A stretch of 64,000 bases of DNA from Spisula solida. Taxonomy: Eukaryota; Mollusca; Bivalvia; Venerida; Mactridae. Shown in pieces: positions 31,370 to 44,282 of the stretch. Made by a program: the position numbers and the translations under genes. Within the stretch, counting starts at the first letter, position 1, and every line of letters begins with the position of its first letter. The notes under the pieces are model-generated. The model had not been told where the DNA came from. It saw nothing but the letters and a program-made list of their open reading frames with translations, and ran no database searches. Location: the NCBI GenBank assembly GCA_947247005.1, contig OX365952.1, positions 27,654,222-27,718,221 on the forward strand, given 5' to 3'.

Positions 31370-32575
31370 ATATAATTATATCAATGTTTTAAACAGTTCT
31401 AGCTTCCACACAGTCACTCTGACAAAACATCGGACTGTGCGTAATGATTAAAAATCAGCATGTATTCATAAAAGCATATGTGAGTACAGACACCGGAAGG
31501 GGGAGACGAAGATGATGGGACGAAGATGATACTCAAGTCTTGTGCAAAAAACGTATTGATGTCCTGTTGTATTGCCCATGCGTAGATCCAGTCTTCAGAC
31601 GTCACCTCAAATTTGGCAAAAATGTGGTTACTTAATGCTTATGTATTTACACTGGTTGTTCATGACTGAGTTTGACCCTTTCACGAGAAAAACATTCTGG
31701 TTGGACCCCATCTGAGAAATTATTCAAGCATACATAAACTGACTACCACCAATACTATGTTTATATTATGCCTTCTGATCCACACCTCTGGAATTGTGGT
31801 CAATTTGTGGCGATCGTGATTATTTTTACATTTGTAAGTTTATTTATTTTTAGTCAATAGTCTGGTCAGGACACCCTCATAGAGAAATAATTTGTTGACA
31901 TTCGAGCCGTTACTGTAAAAAATTATATGGAGAGTATACCCTCCCCCTGACAAATATGTATCAAACCGCACATGAATTTTTGTTTTGTGCATTGTGAGTG
32001 ATACGGCTGTCACTATTTCTGAATGCTCAACAATATTTTGAAATAGGTCTATAGATCTACATGGCTACACAGGTGACAAACCTTACCCACCCGGTAGATC
32101 TATTTATTTTCCAAGTTTTCCCTTTCTTTTTTGCCTTATTTTATACAGTATATTTATCAATTTTTCCACATATTGAAACATTATCAATGCATACATCAGT
32201 ATGTCAACACATTCTCGACCATTTCAGCATTAGAACAACTTTAGAATGTTCTAAAATGCGTATATCTAACAAGTCTTAGTCTTATGCCTAAATTGGATGA
32301 ATCTACATCACCCCTTGGTGCATTTGCTACGTAAATATATGTCAAATGAAATATCCACGCTATGATACAACAGTAATCGACAGGATCTCGATCGTTCCGC
32401 AGACTTTTGAGACGATCCCTCAGTTACGTTACGTACAGCGCAGTATAATACTCCGATATTGTCGGTATACCTCTTACAAGTACAACGAATACCGATAGAA
32501 TGTATTGTTTTAAATTATATCCAACAATTTCGCTCGATAATTGTTCACATGCAATCAAAATAAATAAATCAAAAC
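31370..32575. other. Intron and flank, no second gene seen
   Basis: Large first intron of the minus-strand gene. Short ORFs (32061-32279, 32500-32685) have no coding character. TAGATCTAC words face each other at about 32050 and 32095. Confidence 0.45.
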
Positions 32576-32582
32576 AACTCAC

Positions 32583-32609
32583 CTCTTCAATTACGGATGT
32601 CGTCGCCAT
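32583..32609 (-). CDS. Exon 1 (start codon) of an unrecognised acidic protein
   Basis: ATG at 32609-32607 gives MATTSVIEE and then a consensus donor GAG|GTGAGT. Exons 1 to 3 splice in phase to a basic-then-acidic N-terminus. Later exons are not recognised to the left of 30598. The upstream sequence (32640-32720) is locally GC-richer, with CCCCGCGGTATTTTTAAACG, as expected near a promoter. Confidence 0.6.
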
Positions 32610-33129
32610 ATTGAGTGCTTTGATGCAGACGTATCATGTGACTGGCCAGATGCATGCTGGAAGGAAATCCCCGCGGTATTTTTAAACGGGAAAATCCCGA
32701 TTGCTTCCATTTGAGTCTATTTCTAAAAGTCGATTAAAGTGTTTATGTGCGTGTGATCAGTAAATTGAAGGCATCCATAGCTTCCTGGTACATATTATAT
32801 TGTTTTAGTTCGTGTGTGCAAGGAAATTATTATTAATGCTCTATATGTGAGGCAGCCCCTTTAAAATAAAATTTATTGAACATGTAAATATCGCGAAAAC
32901 ACATCAACACACAATGAGCAAACATTACCGAACGAACCTGACTCCCAAATAGCAATATTTTTTATTTTTTACCCTACCCACCTATTTTGTATTGTACTAT
33001 TTTTCTCGGATTGCAGACCGTCATTTCGATTAGCATTTTCTAATTTTATTGCATAATACTTATCAAAACTGTTCAATTTGATTTATTTTAGATTATTTTG
33101 ACACATTTTTACATTTATAAGGCACATAA

Positions 33130-33420
33130 CGTACTATGACAAATGACGCATGCGCATTAAACCGATCCAGCATCCATAAGATGATCATTGTGACCAATTT
33201 TCTTAATGAGCTAAAAGTGTGACCTTTAGTGACTACACAAGGTTTTTCTATTATTAGACTTGGTGATTTAGTTTTTTATTCCAGATGTCCAATATTAAGC
33301 TTGACCAAGGTTTGAGATGATCAATGTGACCGAAAGAGATTAGGCCAAAATTGTAATCTATAGTTTCTTCACAAGCAAGTTGTTGAAGGTCACAAACAAA
33401 TGAAGAGTGATTACAAAAGC
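33130..33420 (-). mobile_element. GGTCA-family fragment
   Basis: On the minus strand about two decayed units: AACCTTGTGTAGTCACTAAA, GGTCACACTTTTAGC, ATTGGTCACAATGATCAT, and further in CTAATCTCTTTCGGTCACAT. No ends preserved. Confidence 0.6.
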
Positions 33421-34659
33421 CCATCTTGTCATTTTCTGAAAGGAAAGCTAAAATGTAACACTGCATTTCTTTTCAGTAAAATCAGTTATAATGATTATAA
33501 TGAAAGTAACAAAGGATAGCAGATTTTAAATAAAGATGATCTTTACGTAAAGCAAAACATATGCCTCACATTAAATAGAATATTCTAATAAACATGTATA
33601 AGTACAGTATATTACAATAATTATATGCAAACATAAAATGACTGTCACCCCCATGGCAACCTTGACTTTGACATCTGAATCAATTGCCAATCTTCACCCC
33701 GTGTACCCCGATAAGACGTGCTAGCCTGAATACTGCTGTGTTAGCCTACCGCAAAAATTTCAACATTCAAGAGGTTAGGTATTTTGTGCGTGTTTCATTT
33801 ATTTCGTGTCTACACCAGTAAAACGAAGAACGTGTACATGTGCAGTGGTTCTTCCTCGACATGAAGATGTGTTTTTTTCGATCTCAAACGTCACATTATA
33901 TTTTAAACTTAATAAATTTGTCAAAAAGTCAGAAGTTTGGTCTTTAAAAAATAATTAAAAATACTTATAGACCGCGGAGAAAGTTCAAATTTCATGAGCA
34001 TGTAGTGAAATAATAGTAGCATATTTATTCGCATTGATGTATGCACTGGTATCATTATCTTTCTTGATGGCATAAAATGGATAGTGCACGAGTTATATGG
34101 TGAAATTGTCTAGATACTGCCCGAGTCGTAGATGAATACTGCCCTTGTTGCTCACAGTTTTAATGTTTTAGGACTGAAAACAACATTTTCACGACACAAT
34201 TTTCATACAACAATTCTTGTCTATCCATATTAAACATGTATTTAGTTTTAATTGAATTGATCTGCTGAATTTAATATAAATCCCCATATAATATACTGTC
34301 TAAATCCCGTGTACCATTTTCTTAGTTACACCACACATATACCAAGGTATCTTCGCATGGACGTATATATCAAATGCGTTCGTTCTTTGCTTTTTATTTC
34401 ACAGAAGCGCTATTTGTGCATTTTCCGTTTATGTAACGAGTGTTATTTTTTATCAATTTACCATTTATTTAAAGCAAATCGGCATGTAAAGATACCTTTA
34501 ACCATTCTTATAAATCAGAAAAATATGGCCTAGATAATATACACGTACACATACATATAGCAAAATTGTCAATAAGAGTATAAAGATCTTGTCTATATCA
34601 ACCAATTATCGGTGTGGTGTAATGCAGTCACATTGATCCTGGTTACGAAACCTTTTTAG

Positions 34660-35450
34660 GGGTTGTTGCAATGGCTGAGCGGTCTGATAAGTTAGTACGT
34701 CGCTTGATTTGCAGTTTGAACCTTACATTTTAAAATCACATAGACGCCCCGTTTCACGAATTAGTATCCAATAACTACCATGAGGTTTCAGTACTCTGAA
34801 TTAACAAATATAAAGAAACCATTATCGTGGGGTAGATCGCAGCTTATCTGTTCAAGCGTTTATGAGAAACTCGTAAACGCTTAATATTTCACAGTGAAGT
34901 CACTGACACTCAATTTAACAACTCGCTAGTGACGTTTTTTCCATTCCCAAAATTATTTAATGTTTGTCTTCCACTAGACATCAAGCTGGAATCCAGAACA
35001 CAAATGCCGCAAGGCTACTTTCAGTGTACTGCAGCTATTCAGCGGATTTTCGATATGATAATGACAGATCGGACAGGGAATGCAGGACTAAACGGAAACA
35101 GCTGGGCACGAAACTCACTGTGGTGCCTACAGGTAGGACACGCGCTTGGAGATATATAGGTCCGGGTTCAATTTCCGTCTGCGCCACTGCTCATTTTCTC
35201 GGAGCAAAATTAACCAATAATGTTCAACTCGACCAAGCTGTGAATTGGTACCTGTGAGGGTGGTGTTTGTTCATGTTCGATAGTCTTGGTCGTCGCATCT
35301 CGATGTTGTCTTCACACAAACCAGGAGAGAAGTAGTCTCCATATTAGGACTCGAGCGCAGGTTTCCTTAGGTAGCCCAATGCCTAGGGGAAGTTAAATGT
35401 CGAAGGGTAGCTTGATTGCTGAAGGAGGCCCTCGAAAACTGGTAACTAAA
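34660..35450 (+). mobile_element. Possible tRNA-derived SINE, interrupted
   Basis: An A-box-like CAATGGCTGAGCGGTCTGAT (about 34670) resembles a tRNA-Leu/Ser start. A B-box-like GGTCCGGGTTCAATTTCCG lies at about 35160, after GACACGCGCTTGGAGATAT. They are too far apart for one head, so one may be an old copy interrupted by the other. The tail to 35450 includes GTAGCCCAATGCCTAGGGGA. Confidence 0.35.
34978..35132 (+). other. Exon-like segment, coding status unclear
   Basis: Acceptor TCTTCCACTAG and donor CTACAG|GTAGGA bracket 155 nt that are open in two frames. Neither translation is recognised. It may be chance within the foldback interior. Confidence 0.2.
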
Positions 35451-37780
35451 CGTAACATAACAGACAACAACAAAACACGCAACAAACGGGATTTATCCTT
35501 TCAATTATCCTCTTGTTGAACGCATCATGTCATCTCCGTTTGTATGAAATCTGCCATTTGCAAAAAATGTCTGATTATGAGACAAATGTAACGTAAGTGC
35601 TATTATATAATTATACATCATGTATTTCCACTGCGGTATACCGTAAACCGGATATTGCTAGTGAATGGGAGTAATGTTATCGATTTTCGCGACATTATAG
35701 TGTTCACTGGGATTAGTTCAGAGACGACTACTTTCTTCATCTCAACTAGGTTTTAATGTATTCGGATATTTTTATAACTTTATAGTACGCCATATTATAA
35801 CAGGTATTTTTCATAGAAGTGTTCAAATTACTCAGTTATTGTCCGCTGCTCACTCGCAAACTTTGCCCACAACACTTTAAATGCGTTTGAACTGGGCATT
35901 CTAGTTATACTGAACTTTAATGTCTTAAGTCCAAATTTCAGAAAAAAATGATTGAACTTCAACAAAGATACACACCAAAATACAAATGTAGATAAGTGCG
36001 TGTACAGCGTATTGATATTTACTACATACAGAGTATTGCACATTAGCTCACTCTTATTAAACTAGGAAATCAACCAAAAATAATACTTAGTACCAATTTA
36101 ACATTATAACTATTTTTATAAACCTCAGAAGAGTGAATTGATTGTAATTTTGAACAATACAAAAAGCGTCCATATCATAGTTAAAATAAGTATATCTCAA
36201 ACTTGTGTACATATACGGTATTACATTTAAAATCTCGAGGGACCCACCTCAGAATTCGTCATTCCAGCATGTGTTATGTACATGTAGTTTTTACACTCTC
36301 CAATTTTCAACATAATTATGTAGACAAAATTAGTACAAGTTTGCAGATCCTTTATGTTGCATTATATATGATGCACGCTAGAGCCGGTCGGTGGTTGCCA
36401 TTCAACTGCAAGAAGGCTCACCTACATCTTTGTGTTCATAAAGGCTCAAGAGTAAATAATTCACTAAATTGATATGAAAATATTCTAAATAAAAATTGAG
36501 GTTGCCAGTCAATGAAGATATGTTTTACAACTGATTGACCAATGGGATGGGTGCACGCAACCAGGAAGTTTCAAGTATACTATTACTTAAAAGTACAATA
36601 TAAGTAAGATGTCCCAGGCGGTTTACGATAAGCACATATCTTAAAAGAACAAGTTTGTCAACAAAGGTTGATTGAAATATTTATTAGCACATATAGTTTC
36701 CGCCTTCTTCGTTTGTAGATATAATCTAAAAAATAATTTTGACACCTTCATTAGAACAATTAACAAAAGAAGATGAAAGGAGACCATATCCATTTTATTT
36801 CCTGTACAACTTCTTTAACATGCGAATACTTTATTTACGCGTGGGACCGTAAACTAGTTTTATACCTGATCGGAAGATGAAGTAATTGTAAATTAATATT
36901 TTAAGATTTTTCCACAATTTATTTAATCTGGATGCAATGGTTCAGTTCATGTTGGTTATATGACTAACCGTTCAGAATCCGACCAATATTTAGAAGTTTT
37001 GTCAAATGAAATACCTTTTATTCTCTCATTTCATGATTACATGAAAAAAATGAGGTTAACAAAATGTAACGACATTATCAAGGCTCATAAATATGGTTTT
37101 ACACTAATGAAATTACAAATACACAAAATACAACATTGAGTTAGTTACCAATAAATACAAGTCAAATAGTTTCCTGCGGCTGATAACTTAGTTGTATTGT
37201 TTATGATGTGTTTTTTTGCAGTTTGGATGCAATTCGAATTTATTCCGGTGTAAGTTTAAATTTATGTTTCTGTCAAAATAATTCCAATACATGTAACAAT
37301 ACCAATCAATCTAGATGAGATATAAATCGTATTCAGTTTAAACAAACAAATATCCTCCAATTATTTGGTTGTGTTAAATGTATGTGCCGAACGAATGAAC
37401 AAATTAAAAATAATTAGAAAAACATTTATCATGTATCAATACCATGCTTCTGTTAATCTTGCGATGTGTTCTCTACGGGATGTAGTCCATCGCCCACTAT
37501 ATTTATTAATGACCGGGATGATAATGCAGCTGCAGACACCTGCTGTTTAGATTCGTGGTCTCGCGTTCACAGTGAAATTTCGGAAAAGTTCTGATTTCTT
37601 TGGTAAATAAACTATTGTAATGCGATAAAGACCGATGTTATCCGCATGGAATAATGGAATAGTCTGGTTCACGACATTCTTACAAAATGCTTCTTTTTTG
37701 GATATATTTTTTTGAAATCGTAAACCATCGAGAACAGTCACGTGCCCCTCCATGGTCATTTTACTTTTGGCAATCCAATA

Positions 37781-37807
37781 TAACCTGCGGCTCAAGGCCG
37801 CAGGTTA
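37781..37807. repeat. Short GC-rich hairpin
   Basis: TAACCTGCGGC, loop TCAAG, then GCCGCAGGTTA: a perfect 11-bp stem inside the interior of foldback element 2. It is too isolated to call a terminator. Confidence 0.6.
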
Positions 37808-38247
37808 AATATATCTGGTTATACCTAGCATTTACTAAATTTCCGTGAGCAATACTCCGTACACTGAACAGCAATACTCTGTACAACAGTGAGCAATACT
37901 AATGCAATACTAAAATTCTCAAAATGCACCGTTATTTATGACCCCGTTCCTGGTAAAACATTAACAACATATTATGCTTGGTCACTGGGATGTTCTTTTG
38001 CTCGATTCAAATTGTGTAGCTTAACGAGGAATATAAACAAAAACTTCTTTATTTGACAGACCGAGCATATATTTTGCGTGAGGAACGATACGAGTTTGGT
38101 CTTTTAAATGCCCTTTTAAGCAGTCCCTGGTCATTTTCCGGTAGATACTTTTGTATATAATTTACATTCAACACACACAGAAAGACAAAACAGCGTCTCT
38201 GAACTTACCCTGTTGTGCACTTCAAGGTTGCGAAAATGGATAACATT

Positions 38248-38325
38248 ACTCACCTTACTAGCAATAGCCGGTGTACAGTATACCGCAGTGTTTCCGCATT
38301 CTTGTTGACGGAATAGGCCGGACAC
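38248..38325 (-). other. Exon-like ORF with strong donor
   Basis: On the minus strand SGLFRQQECGNTAVYCTPAI and ASK lead to AGTAAG|GTGAGT, and a second donor-like AACAGG|GTAAGT follows 50 bp on. No acceptor or family is identified. It could be a captured host exon inside foldback element 2. Confidence 0.25.
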
Positions 38326-39404
38326 ATGTATTCAATGTTTTTTTTATATAATATTATCAATATTCATGCGAATAAATGTGTAGATGGTAGGCCGATAGGC
38401 ATCGTTCAATCATGAGCGGGCTTGTTAGTACTTCAAGACAACATACAGCGGGGCTTCTCTTTTACATTTTAGGAGAGCATTGTTAGTAGGGGTTATTATG
38501 TCTAGGGGACTAGTGGTTTCAAAATACACATATAGACCTACTCGCAAGTAAAGTGACGTGGAAAGTAATTAACGAAAAGTGATATATTGGGTTCGCATGA
38601 GCGGATCAAGCAGACGCTCTATATAGAATGAACAATCTGGCTTCTCATGTCTTCAACCCTCATGGTGATAACATGTAGCTCAATGCGCTCTTTACTCGAT
38701 TTATGTAATTGCTTGTAGATTCTACTCGTAGATTCTACTCGTAAGTAGACAGACTTACAGTACGATACTGACACCTGTGATTTTACAGGTAACAATGATG
38801 CCGAACAATATCATTATATTATTATCTCTAGTAAGAACTATGTAGATTTCATCCCATGAAAATGTTACATTATCTATTCCAGGCCTGCATTTATCCATGA
38901 AACAAGTATTAAAACAGACAACACAGACAGTATAATAATTGTTTTACAGTGGACATGTGCAGTATCTACGGTATAACTCGTGCACTATCCATTTTATGCC
39001 ACCAAGCGCGGAAAACCTGTCATTTTTTAGAAAGATACCGATGCCAGTGCATACATCAATATGATGAAATATGCTACTATTATTTTACTACATGTTCATG
39101 AAATTTGAGCGTTCTCCGCTGTCTATAAGTATTTTTAATTATTTTTTAAAGACCAAACTGCTGACTTTTTGACACATTTATTAAGTTTAAAATATAATGT
39201 GACGTTTGTGATTGAAAAAAACACAACTTCGTGTCGAGGAAGAACCACTGCAGATGTACACGTTCTTCGTTTTACTGGTGTAGACACGAAATAAATGAAA
39301 CAGGCACAAAATACCTAATCTCTTGAATGTTGATTTTTTTGCGGTAGGCTAACACAGCAGTATTCAGGCTAGCACGTCTTATCGGGGTACACGGGGTGAT
39401 CTTT

Positions 39405-40855
39405 GTCTACCAACATGAAACAGCCTGACAGCATGTGCTACATGAACCCCTCATATCTTAGACGAGGGCTAAAAATGGATGAGATAAGTTGTTTTACTAT
39501 CAACAAACAAATGATGATAAATGCCAAAATAAGTAATGAAACAAAAAATCGAAAACAGAAAGTAAATAAAAATACACTTCAGAGCTTTGATAAATGAACA
39601 TGAACAAACATTGATCCTAACAAAGGAGTTTAAGGATTTCACACACTAATAGACACTTTTGAAAATGTATTCAATCATTATCTCATTTTAATAAACATCA
39701 TATTTGACACTTGTTTTCAAAATTTGAAGAGATTTCACCGTCAGTTAAGGAAAATATTCACGATTTTGTATTGTTGGGAATTTTAGTTTAGCCTTTAAGT
39801 TTAGCATACCAAGCTTTGGAAAAGAAACAAACTACACGTGCATTTTTTTTATTTTCAATTTATTTGTTGATTAAAACAATTGAACAGTCATTATACTAAA
39901 CAAAAATGGTAAGTTTGTGGTATTTCTAGGAAACAAACAAAAAATAATTGTGAAAATCTTTCCTACCCCCCCCCAAAATGTTGTTTTTCTGACAAAATAA
40001 TATAAGTGTCCACATGCTTTAAGTAAATTATGTGATTATTTCTAGGGGCTATCTAGATAGTTATTACATTAAAATCATGTACACTATTTTGGCAAACATA
40101 TATAAAAAATTTGAAAACTTTCACCGTCTAGTTATGGAATAAAACACTGCTGAAATATGGAAGGTGATCAGGAAAACCGTCCCAAAACTTTACACCTTAC
40201 ACTACTATGCATGCATGCTGTGCCTGAAGTTGTTATAACTATCCAAGAACTTCATGCTTAAGGTAAAAGACAATTAATAGATAATAGAACCTCTCTACAA
40301 GGTTTACAAGATAATTAAAATCGAAAATGAAAAACATATATACTAACGAGTGTCGTCATGGAAACAATATCGGGAAGTTACTATTTCCAACTCTAATATG
40401 TGTATTTTTTAGATAAATTCACTTCATTCTACACAATATTATGGTATTTTCGGGTGAAATACTGCTTATAATCAATTGAGCCCACAAACAATGAAATTTG
40501 GTTAACACTTGTGAAGTTGTGTTGCCTAGCAACGTTAGAATAACTTCTTAACCTCTCAAATATGGAGGATATGCAAAGACTATTTTGGTTCAAAGTGCAT
40601 TTTTTTGAAAATGTTTCTCTTTTATAAAGTAAATGTCTTGAGTTTTACAAAAACAATAACATTCATAATGTTTTGTTTCTTGAAACTGTTACCATGGCAA
40701 CAAACATTTCCCTCCCAAATGGTGAATAAAGTGTATTTTTCAAAACCACTGAACGTTACTATGCATACGTATGTGTATGTGTTCACAGAATGGTCATTAT
40801 AATGGAAACATGCATATAATAAAACATTTTTTAGTTGGGTTGCCATGGTAATATT
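39405..40855. other. No gene seen
   Basis: Very AT-rich flank between foldback element 2 and a tandem element. Only short unconvincing ORFs. Confidence 0.4.
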
Positions 40856-40861
40856 TTTAAA

Positions 40862-41545
40862 CTAGAGCCGTCAGAGACGGTGATGCTCCCCATGGGGTGT
40901 TTGTCACAGAAAAATACCCCCAAATATATGCAATAGACAGTTATGGTTCTTTGGCACTGCACTACAACTTAATGAGATTTATTTAACTATGAAGTTTCAA
41001 ATTCAATACTGTATGGGTTATGGCATGGACTAGAATTATGTATGAACTAGTACAAGGGGGAATAACTCCATAAATATGCAATAACTAATTATTGATTTTT
41101 GGCACTGCACTTTCCCTGAATGAGATCTATTCAACTGTGAAGTTTCAAATTGATATTTCCAATAAAGTATGAGTTATAGCCTGGACATTGAGTTTAAAAA
41201 ATACAAAGGGGAATAACTCCAAAAATATGCAATAAAGAGTTATGGTTCTTGAGCACTGCACATCCTCTCAATGAGGTATATTCACCTTCAGTTGCTATCT
41301 CTAATACTGTTATGGCCCGGACAAGAATTAAGTATGAAAAATTACAAAGGGAAATAACTCCAAAAATATGCATAAAAGAGTCATAGTTCTTGGGCACTGC
41401 ACATCCTCTCAATGAGATATATGCACATGCAAAGTTTAAATTAATATGTGTAATAGTTTTTGAGTTATCATCCGGACAAAAATATGTCAGATGGACGGAC
41501 AAAACAGCGGCTATATGCTCCCCAAAAATGGGGGAGCATAAAAAT
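40862..41545 (+). mobile_element. Tandem-core element with GGGGAGCAT ends
   Basis: Starts CTAGAGCCGTCAGAGACGGTGATGCTCCCC (split here by a short palindrome GTCAGAGAC) and ends GCTCCCCAAAAATGGGGGAGC, a 7-8-bp hairpin. Inside are four units of about 150 bp: GGGAATAACTCC, AAATATGCAATA, AGTTATGGTTCTTGG, CACTGCAC and CTCAATGAGAT. No coding capacity. Confidence 0.75.
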
Positions 41546-41637
41546 GACAAAACAAGTTATTCTTCAGTACAAATTAACGTTTTTTTAGTATACAAAATGT
41601 TTCGGTAAAGCTGGTCTGTCATAAATGATGGTACAGT

Positions 41638-41774
41638 CTAATGTTTGTATTTCTTCCTTATCAGGAACAAGTAAGCTGGATCCTTTCGACTGAAATTATT
41701 CACTTCAGTTAGATCTTCAGATGTAAGACAAACGGCTAGACTCAGCTGGAGAAACTCTGAATTACTGACATGAC
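41638..41774 (-). CDS. Putative terminal coding exon of unknown gene
   Basis: Seen: acceptor TATATTTCAG, then 44 codons HVSNSEFLQLSLAVCLTSED, LTEVNNFSRKDPAYLFLIRK and KYKH, then TAG. The amino-acid composition is protein-like. Joining to the exon-like segment ending at 42124 gives an open run back to a TGA about 40 nt upstream (NPFFDKTCKPLTG before HVSN), so a full ORF is not rebuilt. It is the 3' end of the four-segment transcription unit at 41638-43313. It may be a decayed gene or chance. Confidence 0.35.
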
Positions 41775-42123
41775 CTGAAATATAAAACAGACTTAAGTAA
41801 AACATTTATAACATACATTATTATATAATTAATTATATATTGAGAAAATAACAGGCACCATAAATAAATAGTTAGTTTGAAATTGGCCAATTAACTGTAA
41901 TAAATAGTTTTTTGATAAATAAGTACTTTTATACCAAACTATCAAGCTGCTTATCTAAAAGACAAATATCATGCTTGTATTGTTTCATCTCTACCACTTT
42001 AATTATAATGTTCATCATCTCAAGAGATGCTATAAGAAAGTACATGCAATTTACATCATCTATCTCCATGGAGTAAAGGGTTAATAAACATAAGGATAAA
42101 TAGTTGCTTCAAGTACCTTAAAC

Positions 42124-43313
42124 CTGTCAGTGGTTTACAAGTTTTATCGAAGAAGGGATTTCACTTTCCATTGTGAGTATGGTAACAGTCAAGTTCGATG
42201 CCGGGTCTTTAAGTCACTCCGCAGCCAAAGTACCAGTGTGACAATATAGCTTGTGATCAAACCCTGTAAATGAAACAAACAACATTTTGACCATTTCAAA
42301 TATATGACTCAAAGTGAACCACTTTATACAAACAGTACCTCATGTCAAATGATGTATTAAATATAAGCAAAACTCTATACAACAGAGATAGTAAATCTTA
42401 AATTACACCATCTTTAATAAATAATTATGTATACATTTTACATTTTTCTCAAGAGATCAATGATTAATAAATCAAACGCATAAGTATGCTACTGAAATTA
42501 TAAAGTTGAATACTAAAATAGTATGGTGCACAAATCATTTTAGCAAAACTTACCTGTAATCTGCGTCAGAAGTTCTATATTGCCACTTCTACATTAGCAT
42601 CACAGAAAACCACACATGACATGACAGACCTGAAAAAACCCAAACAGATTTAGTGAATGATAATTTCAGCTTACATCAGAATTAATTAGAAATTACCCTT
42701 CACAAAAATTAAAATTACTGAGATAATCTTCAAAGAGGAAGATCACAGCTACAACATGGGAGAGCTGGAGTGACCGACTAAACATCTTTTTCTATAGCAG
42801 TACTCGTTGATTGTTTCAAAACGATACATGTCACTATTTGGTAAAGGGTTTTTTGAAAGAATATTATTATAAAAACTCTATACTTGATATAAATACCACA
42901 ACTATACATTGTATAGTGCTTAGAATAAATATTCTTATAAACCACATGAACAGTTAATAAAACATGGACACAAAATCTGATTAAGATATTGTGCATCCTC
43001 ATACATCAGTGGTCAGTCAATTTCCTCGACTATGAAATCACAGGTGAAGAATACTCTGGTGAATGATCTAATGACTTATTCAAATGACTGTGGTCATATT
43101 CTAAGCTGAAGCATAAGTGAATTGTTTATCAAAATACCAGCTAAAAACATAGTTGAAAGTGCAAAAAAACATTTACCTGGACAGTATTTAGAGTGTATGA
43201 AAAACATCATTGCTCCATATACTGTAGTGACCAGTCAAACATAATGATGTTAAGGCCAAAATAAATGGGTTAAATCGTGCCTGTTCTTTCACTTTCACAA
43301 TAAGAAAGTTGAC
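42124..43313 (-). ncRNA. Three exon-like segments, possible lncRNA or pseudogene
   Basis: On the minus strand three segments have good borders: 43313-43177 (CTTTTCAG and TCCAG|GTAAAT), 42629-42554 (TTTTTTCAG and TTACAG|GTAAGT) and 42263-42124 (CATTTACAG and GACAG|GTTTAAG). With 41774-41638 this makes four evenly spaced, same-strand segments. The second has stops in all frames, so the product is noncoding, a 5' UTR or a broken gene. The first is open for 40 codons (VNFLIVKVKEQARFNPFILA). Confidence 0.35.
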
Positions 43314-43329
43314 CTGAAAAGGATAACAG

Positions 43330-43835
43330 TTTATTTATTAGTAAAACTTGTAAGGACTCAGATTCACGTCTTCTAAGTACTGACTAATTAATACTCTACA
43401 GCTATTGAGCTGCTACATACTCTGAAAATACATGTACTACCTGGCCATGATTGAGCAATAACAAGGCATCCATTTTTGAAGCTGGAAGTAGGTTTGAATC
43501 CAAACAGAGGCATGTTGTTTATATAGCTTGCTGGATTTATTATAAGTAGCAAAATAAGGGAGATTTCCCCAGGGATGATAAAGTAAACAAAACCTAGTCG
43601 GGCGAATGTTTTGATTAATAAAAGAATCTTTAATGATGACATTGTAAGTCGTGTACACAATTTTTGACCGGCTGAAGTGATTGCAAACAACGATCAATGC
43701 ACAATTCCACAATACAATAAAACAAAACATCCAGACAGATAGTTGTGTTTAATATTTAATAAATATTGCCTAACGCCTCTTTGAGTATCAAGGGCAGACA
43801 TAAAATCAATGAACTTATTATTATGAAGAGAAAGG
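43330..43835. other. No gene seen
   Basis: Minus-strand overlapping short ORFs (43388-43730) have no conserved look and no splice signals that place them in the unit at 43313-41638. Confidence 0.4.
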
Positions 43836-43839
43836 TCAA

Positions 43840-44282
43840 GTTCGTAATTATGTCATCTGAGGTAAAAAACTAAGTCACCGGGTCACATAAAAAAACCTTG
43901 TTAACACTCTAGAGGGCACATTTTTACATAATCTTAATGAAACTTGGTCACAATGTATGTCTCTATGAAATCTAGGTCAAGTTCGCAATTGGGTCATCTT
44001 GGGTAAAAAACTAGGTCACTAAGTCACATCAAAGAAAAACCTTGTTAACACTCTGGAGGTCACATTTGTGACATAATCTTTATGACACTTGGTCACAATC
44101 GCTAACTTGGTCGTTATCAAATCTAGGTCAAGTTCTAACTGGGTCATGTGTAGCTTTATGAAATCTAGGTCCAGTTCGCAACTGGGTCATCAGGGGTAAA
44201 AAAAACTAGGTCACCAGGTCACTGATTCTGCCTAAACTTCTAGTCATCAGGTGAGCGCTATAGGGCCAATGGCCCTCTTGTT
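43840..44282 (+). mobile_element. GGTCA-family array, left outer
   Basis: About three units (AAACCTTGTTAACACTCTAG, AGGTCACATTT, AAACTTGGTCACAATGTATG, TGAAATCTAGGTCAAGTTCG, CTGGGTCAT). It ends TCAGGTGAGCGCTATAGGGC with the hairpin AGGGCCAATGGCCCT and CTTGTTT. Mirror copy at about 55740-56130. Confidence 0.8.

Larger units (their letters stand above)
33694..39399. mobile_element. Foldback element 2 (5.7 kb, arms about 435 bp, TCT flanks)
   Basis: Outer ends TCACCCCGTGTACCCCGATA (33694 onward) and its reverse complement (ending 39399). Inverted identity continues inward to AGATACTGC at 34124 and to its partner at about 38956, with small indels. TCT lies directly outside both ends (33691-33693 and 39400-39402), consistent with a 3-bp target duplication. 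The 4.8-kb interior has no transposase: only short ORFs, a tRNA-like SINE and a small hairpin. Class undetermined; 3-bp duplications occur in CACTA and PIF/Harbinger-type elements. Confidence 0.8.

Noticed and set aside
31414..31605. Minus-strand ORF 31414-31605 as an additional exon
   Set aside because: No acceptor in phase with exon 1 and no conserved look; exon 1 joins directly to the exon at 31361 in frame.
43388..43730. Two overlapping minus-strand ORFs of 97-100 codons
   Set aside because: No splice borders, no motif and low-complexity hydrophobic content; not linked to the unit at 43313-41638.
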